Of a stretch of DNA of 64,000 nt, positions 37,701-44,819 are shown in pieces. The DNA is taken from NCBI GenBank assembly GCA_963785115.1, contig CAWATY010000006.1, forward strand, positions 712,332 to 776,331, in the 5' to 3' direction. Positions within the stretch are counted from its first letter, which is position 1, and each line of letters begins with the position of its first letter. A program made the translations under genes and the position numbers. Under the pieces are notes generated by a model that worked only from the letters and a program-made list of their open reading frames with translations, was not told the DNA's origin and made no database searches. This DNA comes from JACCWP01 sp963785115 (GTDB lineage Bacteria; Actinomycetota; Actinomycetes; Propionibacteriales; Nocardioidaceae).

Positions 37701-37966
37701 TGCGCGGGCAGGTCGTGGTCGGGCGCATCGACGCCGTCTACCGCAGCGCCGACGGCACGTACGAGGTCGTCGACTGGAAGACGAACCGCCGTCAGGACGC
37801 CGAACCGACCCAGCTCGCGCTGTACCGCCTGGCGTGGGCCGAGCTCACCGGCGTGCCGCTGGAACAGGTCCGTGCGGTCTTCTACTACGTCCGCACCGAC
37901 ACCGTGGTCGAGCCGCCCGACCTGCCCGACCGTCCCGCCCTCGAGTCCCTGCTCGCCCCCGCCTGA
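34709..37966 (+). CDS. adnB: AdnB-type helicase-nuclease subunit (DNA end resection)
   Basis: A GTG start overlaps the adnA stop (GTGA). The 1085-residue product has a complete UvrD-type motor: AGAGSGKTT, LTFSRKAAAEL, LLDEYQDTS, GDPCQAIYGWRGAS, VHSAKGLEWR and VAVTRAARD. The C-terminal RecB-type nuclease has VVDWKTNRR and LALYRLAWAE. This corresponds to AdnB, the lead motor of the mycobacterial AdnAB enzyme that replaces RecBCD in break resection. Length and synteny agree with that assignment. Confidence 0.87.
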   Translation: MSAVAVSGVTAPPVRLRDERHLVEVLGTDLSDEQLRAVTAPLEPSVVVAGAGSGKTTVMCARVVWLVGRGLVAPDQVLGLTFSRKAAAELAGRIRVALARLGPRPGDDPSDEGEPTVSTYHAYAGSLITEHGLRLGIEPDLRVVADATRYQLAARVVAGAPASGTTLSHHLPTVVEYVLELDAQLQDHLVSPERVRQQGRALRALLAVEEQAAGVVKAVDVSRARDDLLGLVAAYRRAKDDAGISEFADQMAGGARLAIECPEVGETERERFRVVLLDEYQDTSVSQRRMLQGLFGGDHGRGHPVTAVGDPCQAIYGWRGASADNIDAFPQHFPRADGTAAARHHLTVNRRCAGRVLDLANVLAGPLYEAHASGEPLVADSAAPPGTVRAALHPTVADEVEWVADEIVRLHAEHVAEDGAAAGAEPPWSQIAVLVRDRSEVAELARALRHRHVPVEVVGLAGLLSQPEVADVIATLRVAHDLTANAALLRLLSGPRWRIGVRDLALLGERAGDLVSAERRDAGGLQARLDDAVRGADPTEVVALADALADPGDKPYSPDARDRFARLAGELETLRSHAGDPLVDLVRRTIDVLGLEVELAAAPGPDSEQARDNLALLVDAVADFAGSDTGASLPGLLAYLDAEARYERGMSVAEPALTNAVTLLTVHSAKGLEWRSVLVPFVARGAFPSVRGRPRWPTVSSQVPWPLRGDAEALPEISSWTPAGLEAYVEGCREADLLEERRLVYVAVTRAARDVVLSGHWWGRTQERPRGPSPFLTEAREHLAVGASSAAPWHPEEPETGSANPLVAGRPPVPFPGGLDDALLQRRCAAAAAVRAALDGTAGSADAVGNASSPRPGPRDPAEQDRLDRLAELDPELDALLDEAQAARTGDVAVPLPGTVSATLLMRLRDDADALARDLARPMPRPPSGAARFGSRFHAWVEGHVGQPALLDPTEIPGRAEDDIDDDAELAELVERFRAGRYGERVPTAVETPFHLVLRGQVVVGRIDAVYRSADGTYEVVDWKTNRRQDAEPTQLALYRLAWAELTGVPLEQVRAVFYYVRTDTVVEPPDLPDRPALESLLAPA

Positions 37967-37982
37967 CCAGGCGAGTGCGGAA

Positions 37983-38699
37983 TCAGGGCAGCGGGGTGGC
38001 GAGCATGGCCTCGAGGGAGATCTCGACCATGTCGCCGAAGGTCTGCTCGCGCTCCTGGGCGGTGGTCTCCTCGCCGGTCTTGATGTGGTCCGAGACCGTG
38101 CAGACGGCGAGGGCGCTGCGCCCGAACGACGCGGCGAGCGTGTACAGCGCGCTCGCCTCCATCTCGACGGCCAGCACCCCGTGCTCGACGAGGATGTCGG
38201 TGAGCTCGGGCCGCGGGTGGTAGAAGCAGTCCGTCGTGTACACCTGACCGACCACCGGGTTGTCGCCCTTGGCCACCGTCGCGTCGTACGCCGCGCGCAG
38301 CAGCGCGAAGTCGGCCGTGGCAGAGAAGTCGTAGCCGTGGAAGCGGTGCGTGTTCATCGCGGAGTCGGTGGCCGCGCTGATCGCCAGGACGACGTCGCGC
38401 ACCTTCAGGTCGAGGCTCAGCGCGCCGCAGGAGCCGACCCGCACCAGCTGCTGCACCTCGTAGTCACGGAACAGCTCGTTGGCGTAGATCGCCAGCGAGG
38501 GCTGGCCCATGCCGGAGCCCTGCACGCTGATCGGCTCACCCCGGAAGGTGCCGGTGTAGCCGAGCATGTTGCGGACCTCGGAGTAGCAGGTGGCGTCGTC
38601 GAGGAAGTTGTCCGCGATCCAGCGGGCGCGCAGCGGGTCGCCCGGCATCAGGACACGGGGTGCGATCTGGCCGGGCTCGGCGGCGATGTGGATGCTCAT
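37983..38699 (-). CDS. deoD: Purine-nucleoside phosphorylase (DeoD type)
   Basis: The ATG at 38699 gives a 238-residue protein, the standard DeoD length. Motifs: MPGDPLRARWIAD, GSGMGQPSLAIYANEL, VRVGSCGAL, the substrate-binding VEMEASALYTLA and VSDHIKTGEETTA, whose Asp protonates the base. It cleaves purine nucleosides with phosphate to give the base and ribose-1-phosphate. It is convergent to adnB with a 16-bp gap and is not part of the conserved DNA-repair block, which suggests local insertion. Confidence 0.93.
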   Translation of the reverse strand: MSIHIAAEPGQIAPRVLMPGDPLRARWIADNFLDDATCYSEVRNMLGYTGTFRGEPISVQGSGMGQPSLAIYANELFRDYEVQQLVRVGSCGALSLDLKVRDVVLAISAATDSAMNTHRFHGYDFSATADFALLRAAYDATVAKGDNPVVGQVYTTDCFYHPRPELTDILVEHGVLAVEMEASALYTLAASFGRSALAVCTVSDHIKTGEETTAQEREQTFGDMVEISLEAMLATPLP

Positions 38700-38726
38700 G
38701 GCGGAGCAGGCTAATCGGCTCGCCCG

Positions 38727-38732
38727 TAGGGT
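38727..38732 (+). promoter_or_regulatory. Leaderless -10 box (TAGGGT) of nudC
   Basis: TAGGGT ends exactly 6 bases before the GTG start at 38739 and no ribosome binding site is present, so transcription probably begins at the start codon. Confidence 0.55.
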
Positions 38733-38738
38733 CGTCAC

Positions 38739-39662
38739 GTGCATCCACCCGTCGCCCCCGGCACCGGGCGAGGCCCCGCCTTCGCGGTCACCGGCCACGA
38801 CCGTCGTGCGGAGTGGCGGGCGGCCGACGACTGGTGGGACCGCTTGACCGCCGATCCCGCGGCCCGGGTGCTCGTCGTGGGCCACGGCCGGGTCGCCACG
38901 CAGGACGGCCGGGTACGCGCCGTGCCGCCGGGTGAGGCTGCCGGGTGGGTGGTCCGCGAGCCGGGGGCGACCAGGTTGCTGCTGGGCCAGGCGCCCGACG
39001 GTCCGGTCGCGGCGATCGGTGTCCCCGAGGTGCCCGAGGAGCTCGAGCCCCAACCTGCCCGCGCGCTGATGCTGCATCTCGATCAGGTCGAGGGGGGCCT
39101 GGTCCTGCACGCGCTCGGGCTGGCCAACTGGCACCGCACCCATCCGTGCTGCGCCCGCTGTGGTGCTCCGACCGAGGTGGTGCAGGCAGGGCACGCGCGG
39201 CGCTGCCCGGTGTGCTCGGCGCAGCACTTCCCGCGTACCGACCCGGCCGTCATCATGCTGATCACCGATGACGACGACCGCGCCCTGCTCGGGCACTCAC
39301 CGGCCTGGCCCGACGACCGCTACTCGACGCTGGCCGGCTTCGTCGAGCCGGGGGAGTCGCTGGAGGACGCGGTTCGCCGGGAGGTGGCCGAGGAGTGCGG
39401 GGTGCAGGTCGGCGAGGTCACGTACGCCGCCAGTCAGCCCTGGCCGTTCCCGTCCAGCCTGATGCTGGGCTTCTTCGGCCGGGCAACGTCGACGCAGATC
39501 GAGGTCGACGGCGAGGAGGTCACGGCGGCGCGGTGGTTCACCCGCGAACAGCTGACCGCGCTGACCGCAGCGGGCGAGGTGGTCGCGCCCGCCGGCGTCT
39601 CCATCTCGCGCTGGCTGATCGAGTCCTGGCACGGGGGAGAGCTGACCGGCTCCTGGGGGTGA
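38739..39662 (+). CDS. nudC: NAD(+) diphosphatase NudC
   Basis: The 307-residue product has the N-terminal domain and a zinc ribbon with four cysteines (CCARCG and CPVCSAQHFPR). The Nudix box is GFVEPGESLEDAVRREVAEE and the NADH-pyrophosphatase signature is SQPWPFPSSLM. It hydrolyses NADH and NAD to NMN and AMP and can remove NAD caps from RNA. It corresponds to Rv3199c, between adnB and uvrD2 in M. tuberculosis, the same relative place as here. GTG start, apparently leaderless. Confidence 0.93.
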   Translation: MHPPVAPGTGRGPAFAVTGHDRRAEWRAADDWWDRLTADPAARVLVVGHGRVATQDGRVRAVPPGEAAGWVVREPGATRLLLGQAPDGPVAAIGVPEVPEELEPQPARALMLHLDQVEGGLVLHALGLANWHRTHPCCARCGAPTEVVQAGHARRCPVCSAQHFPRTDPAVIMLITDDDDRALLGHSPAWPDDRYSTLAGFVEPGESLEDAVRREVAEECGVQVGEVTYAASQPWPFPSSLMLGFFGRATSTQIEVDGEEVTAARWFTREQLTALTAAGEVVAPAGVSISRWLIESWHGGELTGSWG

Positions 39663-39665
39663 GGG

Positions 39666-39908
39666 TCAGGCGGCGAGCTTGGCCTTGACGTCGGCGAGCG
39701 ACGGATTGGTCATCGCGGTGCCGTCGGAGAAGACCAGGGTGGGGACGGTCTGGTTGCCCCGGTTGACCTCGCGCACCACGTCGGCTGCGGCGGGGTCCTG
39801 CTCGATGTCGACGACGTCGAAGCCGATGCCCTCGCGCTGCAGCTGCCCCGCCAGGCGGTGGCAGTAGCCACACCAGGGGGTGGAGTACATCGTGAGCTGA
39901 CTCGGCAC
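39666..39908 (-). CDS. mrx1: Mycoredoxin (glutaredoxin-like, Mrx1 type)
   Basis: The 80-residue product has the WCGYC active site near residues 12-16 and the cis-proline motif TVPTLVF. It is closely similar to Rv3198A of M. tuberculosis (shared elements YSTPWCGYCHRL and VKAKL). Mycoredoxins reduce mycothiol-protein mixed disulfides, so the organism probably makes mycothiol. GTG start at 39908. It converges on nudC with only 3 bp between stops and diverges from uvrD2. Confidence 0.92.
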   Translation of the reverse strand: MPSQLTMYSTPWCGYCHRLAGQLQREGIGFDVVDIEQDPAAADVVREVNRGNQTVPTLVFSDGTAMTNPSLADVKAKLAA

Positions 39909-40023
39909 CTGCTGTCCCTTCCCGCACCTACAGTGGCCAACGAGTCAACAACCCTGTCCGCTACGCCGCTATTCCCCCGGTCCGCCCCCTACCCCACGCC
40001 CTGCCGTGAGGAGGCCCCCACAG

Positions 40024-42132
40024 GTGCCCGAGCCAGCGCCCGCCGAACCCCACACCGGCTCGCCGGAGTCCCTGCTCGAGGTGCTCGACCCCGAGCAGCG
40101 CGAGGTGGCGACCACCCTGGCCGGTCCGGTCTGCGTGGTGGCCGGGGCGGGCACCGGCAAGACCCGCGCCATCACCCACCGGATCGCCTATGGCGTGGCC
40201 ACCGGCACCTACGACCCGGCCGAGGTGCTGGCGGTCACGTTCACCACCCGGGCGGCCGGCGAGATGCGGTCCCGGTTGGCCGCGCTCGGCGCGCCCGGTG
40301 TGCAGGCGCGTACCTTCCACTCCGCCGCGCTGCGCCAGGCTCGCTACTTCTGGCCCAAGGTCTTCGGCGGCGAGCTCCCCGAGCTGTCGGTCTCGAAGCT
40401 GCCGTTCCTCGGCGAGGCGGCCCGCCGCACCCGCGTCGGCACCGAGCAGGCGCTGCTGCGTGACCTGGCCGGCGAGATCGAGTGGGCCAAGGTCAGCAAC
40501 GTCCGCCCCGACGACTACCCGCGGCTCGCGCCGCCAGCCAAGCGGGTCGTGGCCGGGCTCGACGCCACGACCGTCGGCCATGTGTTCGCGGCCTACGAAG
40601 AGGTCAAGCGCGAGCGCGTCCGCTTCGACATGGAGGACCTGCTGCTCGCCGCGGTGGCGCTGCTCGACGAGGACGAGCGGGTGGCCGCGCAGGTACGCCG
40701 CCAGTACCGCTGGTTCACCGTCGACGAGTACCAGGACGTCAGCCCGGTCCAGGTCGCGCTGCTGACCCGCTGGCTCGGCGCGCGCGACGACCTGTGCGTG
40801 GTCGGTGACCCCTGGCAGACGATCTACACCTTCGCCGGTGCCAGCACGACGCACCTGGCCGAGTTCGGCCGTCGCTTCGACGGCGCCCGCCGGATCGAGC
40901 TGGTCCGCAACTACCGCTCCACCCCGCAGGTCGTCCTGCTGGCCAACGCGGTCGCGACCACCCGGGGTCGACCCCGCGACGGCGTCGTGCTCCGGGCGCA
41001 GCGGCCCGACGGGCCGCCCGTCACCATGCAGGGTCACCCCGACGAGGTCGCCGAGGCGGAGTGGATCGCGGCCGAGCTGCACCGTCGGCAGCAGGCCGGC
41101 ACCGCGCTGCGCGAGATGGCCGTGCTGGTCCGCATCAACGCCCAGACCCGTGCCCTCGAGGAGGCCTTCGGTGCGCGCGGGCTGGCGTACACCCTGCGCG
41201 GCGCCGACCGGTTCTTCGACCGCCCGGAGGTGCGCCAGGCGGTGACCCTGCTGCGCGGCGCGGCCCGGGCCGGCGACGAGCAGCCGGGGCTGGTCGCCTC
41301 CACGCTGGCGGTGCTCGCGACCATGAACCACTCGGCGGAGGCGCCGGCGGGCGCCGGGCAGGTCCGCGACCGCTGGGAGTCGCTGCACGCACTGGTCACC
41401 ACCGCCGAGGAGCTGGTTGCCGCCGACCCGGCGGCCACGCTGGCCGACCTCGTCGCCGAGCTGGACCGGCGGGCGCACGTGCAGGACGCGCCCGTCGCCG
41501 AGGGCGTCACGCTCGCTACCCTGCACGCCGCCAAGGGCCTCGAGTGGGAGGTCGTGGTGCTCGCCGGCATGCACGAGGGAGCGATGCCGATCGTGCACGC
41601 CGACACGCCTGCAGCCGTCGAGGAGGAGCGGCGGCTGTTCTACGTCGGCGTCACCCGGGCCCGCCGCGACCTGCTCGTCTCGTGGGCCGCCACCCGGTCG
41701 CCCGGCGGCCGCGGGTCGCGCGGCCCGACCCGCTTCCTCGACGCCGTCCTCGAGCGGCCGGCTCCGTCGGCGCAGGGCGCGTCGGGGTCCGGGTCGCGGC
41801 GCCGCACGCGGACCGTGGGCCGCTGCCGTGGTTGCGACCGGCCGCTGCGCGGTGGCGCCCAGCTCAAGCTCGGTCGCTGCGACGACTGCCCGCCGACCTA
41901 CGACGAGACGTTGTTCGAGCGGCTCCGCGAGTGGCGGCGCGGCCAGGCGGGTGAGCAGAAGGTCCCGGCCTACTGCGTGCTCACCGACGCGACGTTGACG
42001 GCGATCGCCGAGGAGTGCCCGCGCGACACCGCCGGGCTGGCGCGCATTCCGGGCGTCGGCCGGGTCAAGCTGGACCGCTACGGCGACGACCTGCTCGGGT
42101 TGGTCGGGGAGTCTGCCAAGACTGCCCGTTAA
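40024..42132 (+). CDS. uvrD2: ATP-dependent DNA helicase UvrD2
   Basis: The GTG at 40024 is preferred because AGGAGG at 40009-40014 sits 9 bases upstream; an in-frame GTG at 40006 overlaps that site. The 702-residue product has UvrD motifs (VAGAGTGKTRA, FTTRAAGEMR, TVDEYQDVSP, GDPWQTIYTFAGAS, LHAAKGLEWE, VGVTRARRD). It then has the UvrD2-specific tetracysteine module (CRGCDRP and CDDCPP) and a C-terminal HRDC domain. This architecture defines mycobacterial UvrD2, whose motor needs the tetracysteine domain. It may also be transcribed into whiB7. Confidence 0.93.
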   Translation: MPEPAPAEPHTGSPESLLEVLDPEQREVATTLAGPVCVVAGAGTGKTRAITHRIAYGVATGTYDPAEVLAVTFTTRAAGEMRSRLAALGAPGVQARTFHSAALRQARYFWPKVFGGELPELSVSKLPFLGEAARRTRVGTEQALLRDLAGEIEWAKVSNVRPDDYPRLAPPAKRVVAGLDATTVGHVFAAYEEVKRERVRFDMEDLLLAAVALLDEDERVAAQVRRQYRWFTVDEYQDVSPVQVALLTRWLGARDDLCVVGDPWQTIYTFAGASTTHLAEFGRRFDGARRIELVRNYRSTPQVVLLANAVATTRGRPRDGVVLRAQRPDGPPVTMQGHPDEVAEAEWIAAELHRRQQAGTALREMAVLVRINAQTRALEEAFGARGLAYTLRGADRFFDRPEVRQAVTLLRGAARAGDEQPGLVASTLAVLATMNHSAEAPAGAGQVRDRWESLHALVTTAEELVAADPAATLADLVAELDRRAHVQDAPVAEGVTLATLHAAKGLEWEVVVLAGMHEGAMPIVHADTPAAVEEERRLFYVGVTRARRDLLVSWAATRSPGGRGSRGPTRFLDAVLERPAPSAQGASGSGSRRRTRTVGRCRGCDRPLRGGAQLKLGRCDDCPPTYDETLFERLREWRRGQAGEQKVPAYCVLTDATLTAIAEECPRDTAGLARIPGVGRVKLDRYGDDLLGLVGESAKTAR

Positions 42133-42137
42133 TTCCG

Positions 42138-42167
42138 TTGCGCACCGACCCTCGCGCTGCGTACCCT
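42138..42167 (+). promoter_or_regulatory. Promoter of whiB7
   Basis: The -35 element TTGCGC (42138-42143) and -10 element TACCCT (42162-42167) are 18 bp apart. AT-rich bases (TTAATT) lie just upstream of the -35, as known for WhiB7-activated promoters, where the AT-hook contacts the minor groove; autoactivation is therefore likely. Transcription should start near 42174, leaving a leader of about 370 nt. Confidence 0.6.
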
Positions 42168-42220
42168 CTCAAGTCCCGGCACACCGCCGGATTGTCAAGC
42201 TCCCGAAGGAGGTGGCCCCA

Positions 42221-42424
42221 GTGATCAGCACCGACATCCGCTCGACGATCGTCCCGACCGTCGAGCCCGCACGCGTCCGGGCCACCACCCTCCGCACGTG
42301 CCCGATGCCGCCCGCTGTCGAGGGGACCCGTGTGTCCTCGGCCGCCGGCCTCAAGGGCCTCGTGTCGAGCGGCGCCTTCGGCCCGTACGTCGTGGGTTCA
42401 CCTGCCTGGAGTCCACCGGTTTGA
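42221..42424 (+). CDS. Upstream open reading frame (leader peptide) of whiB7
   Basis: A 67-codon frame starting at GTG 42221 with a perfect ribosome binding site AAGGAGG at 42206-42212. Its stop (42422-42424) lies in the loop of a hairpin just before an intrinsic terminator. The peptide is not obviously related to any family. In Mycobacterium and Streptomyces, translation of such a uORF couples ribosome inhibition to whiB7/wblC transcription, so this is read as a sensing element and not an enzyme. Confidence 0.65.
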   Translation: MISTDIRSTIVPTVEPARVRATTLRTCPMPPAVEGTRVSSAAGLKGLVSSGAFGPYVVGSPAWSPPV

Positions 42425-42486
42425 CACCATCAGACCGGCACCTCCAGGCCGCGGAATCCACTTCGGATTCCGCGGCCTTTTCCTTT
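42404..42486 (+). terminator. Transcription attenuator of whiB7 (alternative hairpins plus intrinsic terminator)
   Basis: A perfect 13-bp stem (42447-42459 with 42465-42477, loop ACTTC) is followed by TTTTCCTTT, a textbook intrinsic terminator. Upstream, GCCTGGAG (42404-42411) can pair with CTCCAGGC (42442-42449), which takes the first three bases of the terminator stem and encloses the uORF stop. A ribosome finishing the uORF would cover 42404-42411 and favour the terminator; stalled or absent ribosomes would allow readthrough into whiB7. Confidence 0.75.
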
Positions 42487-42541
42487 GCCCGGGGTCGACC
42501 ACCCCGGATTGATCGGAACCACTGGTCACAGGAGGTGACTG

Positions 42542-42835
42542 ATGAGCACCAACGTCCTCGAACCGTTCGCGCCCGTCGCGTCCGGCGAGGTCGACGAGAA
42601 CACCCTGCCCTGCCGTCGCAATGACCCCGAGCTGTTCTTCGCGGAGACCCCGCAGGACGTCGAGGTCGCCAAGGCCCTGTGCGTGGACTGCCCGGTGCGC
42701 GCGGAGTGCCTGAGCGGGGCACTGGACCGTCGCGAGCCCTGGGGAGTCTGGGGCGGCGAGCTGTTCCTGCAGGGCGTCGTGATCCCGCGCAAGCGTCCGA
42801 GGGGGCGTCCGCGCAAGAACGAGGTCGCGGCCTGA
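42542..42835 (+). CDS. whiB7: WhiB-family regulator WhiB7
   Basis: The 97-residue product has four iron-sulfur cysteines (Cys24, Cys47, Cys50, Cys56), the GVWGG turn (residues 68-72) and a C-terminal AT-hook RGRPRK (87-92), which is diagnostic of WhiB7/WblC. It binds the primary sigma factor and activates intrinsic antibiotic-resistance genes in response to ribosome-targeting drugs. It sits next to uvrD2 as in M. tuberculosis (Rv3197A). A strong site AGGAGG precedes the ATG. Expression is controlled by the promoter and attenuator described above. Confidence 0.95.
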   Translation: MSTNVLEPFAPVASGEVDENTLPCRRNDPELFFAETPQDVEVAKALCVDCPVRAECLSGALDRREPWGVWGGELFLQGVVIPRKRPRGRPRKNEVAA

Positions 42836-42905
42836 GGCCGACCCCACCACCGACGAGAGACGACCACCACCCATGAACCAGACCTACGCGCTGAGGAGCA
42901 CCGAG

Positions 42906-43070
42906 ATGAATCTCTTGCACGAAGACCTGGCGCGCGCTCATAGTCGCGCGCTGCTCGCCGACTCCAGCCTGAACCGCAGGGGTCGCGAGCTCGCGCTGGC
43001 TCGCAAGCTGGCGCGACGGGCGGAGCGGAACGCGCTGCGTGCGCGGCTCCACCTCGCCCGCCTGGTCTGA
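42906..43070 (+). CDS. Small basic hypothetical protein downstream of whiB7
   Basis: A 54-residue, highly basic, helical product (MNLLHEDLARAHSRAL at the start, then many Arg/Ala/Leu). The ATG at 42906 is preferred because AGGAG at 42894-42898 lies 7 bases upstream; an in-frame ATG at 42873 would add 11 residues. Similar short Arg-rich proteins beginning MNLLHE or MLHEA occur in Nocardioides relatives, but no function is known. It follows whiB7 by 70 bp and is closed by a strong terminator, so it is probably on the whiB7 transcript. Confidence 0.55.
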   Translation: MNLLHEDLARAHSRALLADSSLNRRGRELALARKLARRAERNALRARLHLARLV

Positions 43071-43108
43071 CCGTGGCACCGCCGGTGTCACCGTGACGAC
43101 CGTCGACG

Positions 43109-43145
43109 CGCCCCGGCGCCTCCCAGAGGCGCCGGGGCGTTGTCC
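43109..43145 (+). terminator. Strong hairpin terminator after the whiB7 operon
   Basis: A perfect 13-bp GC-rich stem (43109-43121 with 43127-43139, loop CCCAG) followed by TTGT. Confidence 0.75.
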
Positions 43146-43167
43146 TGTCCGGGCCGGGCATCGGTGG

Positions 43168-43203
43168 TAGGACGGAGCCGTGGACGGAGCCGTGGACGGA
43201 GCC
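43168..43203 (+). repeat. 12-bp tandem repeat, three copies, at a gene 5' end
   Basis: TAGGACGGAGCC followed by two exact copies of GTGGACGGAGCC. Each exact copy offers a possible GTG start codon in the same frame, so the repeat number changes the N-terminus of the small CxxC protein. Confidence 0.85.
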
Positions 43204-43398
43204 GACGAACCGACCGCCACCCACGAGCGAGCCGTGTGCTCCCTGTGTGGCCTGGTGGCGCCGGGAGCAGCCGGGGCGCGGCCGCCGCTCACCTGGGCCA
43301 CCGGCGTGGAGAACGGGCGCCCGGTGCTGCACTGCGAGCGGTGCGCGCGTGAGCACGTCCGCGCCATCGAGTCCAAGCTGGACAGCGCCTGGTGGTGA
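43180..43398 (+). CDS. Small protein with two CxxC motifs (zinc-finger-like)
   Basis: The 72-residue product has CSLCG near residue 20 and CERCARE near residue 52, a likely zinc-ribbon, and ends DSAWW. Start is uncertain: GTG at 43180 or 43192, since the 5' end consists of a GTGGACGGAGCC repeat. It is convergent to the ABC1 kinase gene. Similar short actinobacterial proteins exist without known function. Confidence 0.55.
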   Translation: MDGAVDGADEPTATHERAVCSLCGLVAPGAAGARPPLTWATGVENGRPVLHCERCAREHVRAIESKLDSAWW

Positions 43399-43410
43399 GG
43401 GCCCTGCGCG

Positions 43411-43446
43411 GTGGATTCAGGGGTGGATTCAGGGGTGGATTCAGGG
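43411..43446. repeat. 12-bp tandem repeat, three copies, between convergent genes
   Basis: GTGGATTCAGGG is repeated three times exactly between the small CxxC gene and the ABC1 kinase stop. No coding role is apparent. Confidence 0.9.
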
Positions 43447-43452
43447 GCGGGG

Positions 43453-44796
43453 TCAGTCGGCGAAGCCCGGCAGCGACCGCTCCAGCAGGCTGCGGAAGTC
43501 GGTCTCGACGCCGAGCTGGCACAGCACCCCGATGCCGCCGATCCAGACCCGGTGGATCAGCAGATAGCTCGGCGGCAGGTTGATCCGGGTGGCGGTGGCG
43601 AAGTCCTCGCGCCGCGGGTTGGCGATCCGCTGGGCCTGCGCCCGCATCCACTCCCGGTTGAACGCGAAGGTGGGGACCATCGCCGGCTCCACGAACGGCG
43701 TCAGGTAGTCGCGCAGCACCTCGACGTCCAGGTCGACGTCGGGCTTGACGAAGCCCTCGTCGCGCAGCCCGTCCAGCACCACCGGCCAGTCGTCGTCGAC
43801 GGCGGCGCGCAGCAGCCGGCCCATGGCGGGGGGCAGGCCACCCTCGGGCAGCCGTGCCACGGCGCCGTAGTCGACGACGCCGAGCCGGCCGTCGGCGAGC
43901 ATCCGGAAGTTGCCCGGGTGCGGGTCGGCGTGCAGCAAGCCGGCCCGGGCTGGCCCGGAGAACAGGAACCGGACGTACAGCGTGCCGAAGTGGTTGCGCG
44001 CCTCCTGGTCGCCCTCGGCCACCAACCGGGCCAGCGACCCCTCGCTGTCCATCCAGGTCGTGACGAGCACTCGCTCGGTGGCGTGCACCACGGCGGGGAC
44101 GACCACCTCGTCGTCGTCGGCGAAGGCCTCGTGGAAGCGCTGCTGGGCGTCGGCCTCGAGCCGGTAGTCCAGCTCTTCGTCGACACGGTCGCGCAGCTCA
44201 CGCACCAGCGGCTGCACGTCGATGTCGGGGAACAGGCCGCCGAACAGTCTCGCCGCCCGGGCGATCTGGCGAAGGTCGGCGTGGATGGCCTCGCCCGCCC
44301 CGGGGTACTGCACCTTGACCGCGACCTCGCGGCCGTCGTGCCAGACCGCGCGGTGCACCTGCCCGATGGAGGCGGCTGCTGCCGGGTCGTCGTCGAAGGA
44401 GCCGAACTGCTGGCGCCACCTCGTCCCGAGCTCGCGGGCGAGCATCCGGTGCACCGCCGCGCGGTCCATCGGTGGCGCCGAGTCCTGCAGCCGGGTGAGC
44501 GTCTCGCGGTACGGCCCCGCCAGCTCGTCGGGCAGCGCAGCCTCGAAGATCGACAGCGCCTGGCCGAACTTCATCGCGCCGCCCTTGAGCTCACCGAGCA
44601 CCCGGAACAGCTGCTCGGCCGTCCGGGCCTGCACCTCGGTGAGCACGGTGTCCGCCGGGCGACCCACCAGCCGCTTGCCCAGACCCATCGTGGTGCGGCC
44701 CGCCAGTCCCAGCGGCAGGCTGGCCAGCCGAGCGGTCCGCGCCACAGCCCGCCGCGGCAGCGGCCGCCAGGGTCGGTCTGCGTCGGTGTCGCTCAC
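43453..44796 (-). CDS. ABC1/UbiB-family atypical kinase (Rv3197 type)
   Basis: The start at GTG 44796 gives 447 residues. The family motifs are KGGAMKFGQALS (KxGQ motif), ASIGQVHRA, VAVKVQYPG (ATP-binding Lys) and HADPHPGNF (catalytic). In M. tuberculosis the homologue Rv3197 is adjacent to whiB7 and has been linked to macrolide resistance within the WhiB7 regulon; the same neighbourhood here suggests a similar context. Biochemical activity is probably ATPase or kinase on a lipid or quinone pathway, unproven. Confidence 0.9.
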   Translation of the reverse strand: MSDTDADRPWRPLPRRAVARTARLASLPLGLAGRTTMGLGKRLVGRPADTVLTEVQARTAEQLFRVLGELKGGAMKFGQALSIFEAALPDELAGPYRETLTRLQDSAPPMDRAAVHRMLARELGTRWRQQFGSFDDDPAAAASIGQVHRAVWHDGREVAVKVQYPGAGEAIHADLRQIARAARLFGGLFPDIDVQPLVRELRDRVDEELDYRLEADAQQRFHEAFADDDEVVVPAVVHATERVLVTTWMDSEGSLARLVAEGDQEARNHFGTLYVRFLFSGPARAGLLHADPHPGNFRMLADGRLGVVDYGAVARLPEGGLPPAMGRLLRAAVDDDWPVVLDGLRDEGFVKPDVDLDVEVLRDYLTPFVEPAMVPTFAFNREWMRAQAQRIANPRREDFATATRINLPPSYLLIHRVWIGGIGVLCQLGVETDFRSLLERSLPGFAD

Positions 44797-44819
44797 GGCA
44801 CCATTGTCCCTGGTGCCGC

